From Paracoccaceae bacterium (lineage in GTDB: Bacteria > Pseudomonadota > Alphaproteobacteria > Rhodobacterales > Rhodobacteraceae): a stretch of 7,437 nt of DNA. Below, one piece after another: positions 7,162 through 7,437 of the stretch (within the stretch, counting starts at the first letter, position 1; every line of letters begins with the position of its first letter). Under the pieces are notes generated by a model. It saw only the letters and a program-made list of their open reading frames with translations. It did not search any database and was not told where the DNA came from. Location of the stretch: contig WFUK01000313.1 of the NCBI GenBank assembly GCA_015485015.1, positions 1 through 7,437 of the forward strand. The letters are read 5' to 3'. The translations under genes and the position numbers were made by a program.

Positions 7162-7164
7162 CAA
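7145..7164. promoter_or_regulatory. TTGATC-N8-GATCAA dyad overlapping a TATGAT box
   Basis: TTGATC (7145-7150) and GATCAA (7159-7164) form an exact 6+6 bp dyad with an 8-bp centre. It covers the -10-like TATGAT at 7156-7161, where a bound dimer would block a promoter. It also overlaps the right arm of the larger inverted repeat. Function is inferred from position only. Confidence 0.3.
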
Positions 7165-7235
7165 AGCTACAAATAATAGCAGTCATACCATAATTATAGC
7201 GACGGATATTTTTCTTTGCTGCCCGTTGCCAATTT

Positions 7236-7240
7236 AGGAG
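7236..7240 (+). promoter_or_regulatory. Shine-Dalgarno AGGAG that sets a TTG start
   Basis: AGGAG lies 6 nt before TTG 7247. An in-frame TAG at 7235-7237 overlaps it, so the reading frame cannot begin further upstream, and the ATG at 7242 is in another frame that stops after nine codons. Together these fix the TTG as start of the aldo/keto reductase. Confidence 0.75.
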
Positions 7241-7246
7241 AATGTT

Positions 7247-7437
7247 TTGGATATCAATGAAACCCGATTAATTGGCCGCACCAACGTTTCCATGCCGATA
7301 TTTGGCCTTGGGGCAAACCCGCTGGGCGGCCTGTATGAGCCTATTTCGCAGGAAGATGTGGCCAAAACCATTGATCGCGCCTATCAGGCCGGCGTTAAGT
7401 TTTTTGATCTTGCCCCGGTTTACGGATACGGAAATGC
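7247..7437 (+). CDS. Aldo/keto reductase, N-terminal part (aldose 1-dehydrogenase-like), 3'-truncated
   Basis: The first 63 residues of an aldo/keto reductase run off the right edge. The reading begins MDINETRLIGRTNVSMPIFG from a TTG codon. It shows the family's first strand and glycine-rich turn (FGLGANPLGGLY, 19-30), then the catalytic region FFDLAPVYGYG (52-62) with Asp54 and Tyr59, the first two of the Asp-Tyr-Lys-His tetrad at the usual five-residue spacing. The PLGGLYEPIS stretch recalls L-fucose/D-threo-aldose 1-dehydrogenase and pyridoxal 4-dehydrogenase relatives, which oxidise their substrates to lactones. That would fit a lactonase neighbour, but this sub-family call is tentative with so few residues. 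The Leu at position 55 replaces the more common Thr. The gene is separated from the kinase by a 255-bp control region and may form its own transcript. Confidence 0.85.
   Translation, partial: MDINETRLIGRTNVSMPIFGLGANPLGGLYEPISQEDVAKTIDRAYQAGVKFFDLAPVYGYGN

Larger units (their letters stand above)
6992..7246 (+). promoter_or_regulatory. AT-rich intergenic control region upstream of the aldo/keto reductase gene
   Basis: This is a 255-bp non-coding stretch of about 37% G+C (hand count of 7001-7240), clearly below the flanking genes. No rho-independent terminator is visible after the kinase stop. Possible promoter pieces are TTGACA at 7036-7041 (poor -10 at the right distance), TATGAT at 7156-7161 (weak -35 TTGTGC at 7131, 19-bp spacer) and CATAAT at 7189-7194 with no good -35. 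It holds the inverted repeat, dyad and direct repeats listed separately. The most likely role is a promoter and operator region that lets the downstream gene be controlled apart from the upstream run. Confidence 0.55.

Noticed and set aside
7157..7237. 26-codon small frame upstream of the aldo/keto reductase
   Set aside because: No Shine-Dalgarno before ATG 7157 and no recognisable leader composition; its stop inside AGGAG is notable but may be chance.

Overview
The window holds a same-strand (+) gene cluster for taking up and oxidatively breaking down a sugar or sugar acid. Coding DNA is in the low-to-mid fifties % G+C by eye. Genes overlap tightly and ribosome sites are Shine-Dalgarno type. 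The mix of an Opp/Dpp-type transporter with ManD, lactonase and KDG kinase genes looks proteobacterial, most likely alphaproteobacterial. This placement comes from gene content and protein style, not from a database match.

Layout: (1) 1-2859 is the 3' part of an Opp/Dpp-family ABC importer: one permease cut by the window's left edge, then two ATPases. The other permease and the substrate-binding protein are presumably upstream. (2) 2860-2946 is a short gap with a good ribosome binding site. (3) 2947-6991 is a compact catabolic run: an extended-SDR NAD-dependent oxidoreductase/epimerase, a ManD-family (enolase superfamily) sugar-acid dehydratase, a YbhE-type beta-propeller lactonase and a 2-keto-3-deoxygluconate (KDG) kinase. 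These overlap or abut by a few bases. (4) 6992-7246 is an AT-rich (about 37% G+C, hand count) intergenic region. It contains a near-perfect 21/23-bp inverted repeat bounding 119 bp and a perfect 8+8 bp dyad near its centre. (5) From 7247 an aldo/keto reductase begins at a TTG codon and runs off the right edge.

Proposed joint function (inference): the importer brings in an oligosaccharide, sugar or sugar acid. A dehydrogenase (the SDR and/or the aldo/keto reductase) oxidises the sugar at C1 to a lactone, the lactonase opens it to an aldonate, the ManD-family enzyme dehydrates it to KDG, and the kinase makes KDPG for cleavage by an aldolase not seen here. The dehydratase has all the expected metal and catalytic residues, but carries Pro (not Ala) at position 316. 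From memory, that position separates low-activity/gluconate-type members from efficient mannonate dehydratases, so the true substrate is open. No mobile element gene, CRISPR array, tRNA or rRNA was found. The parts most likely to be new are the substrate of the pathway and the structured intergenic element at 7043-7161.
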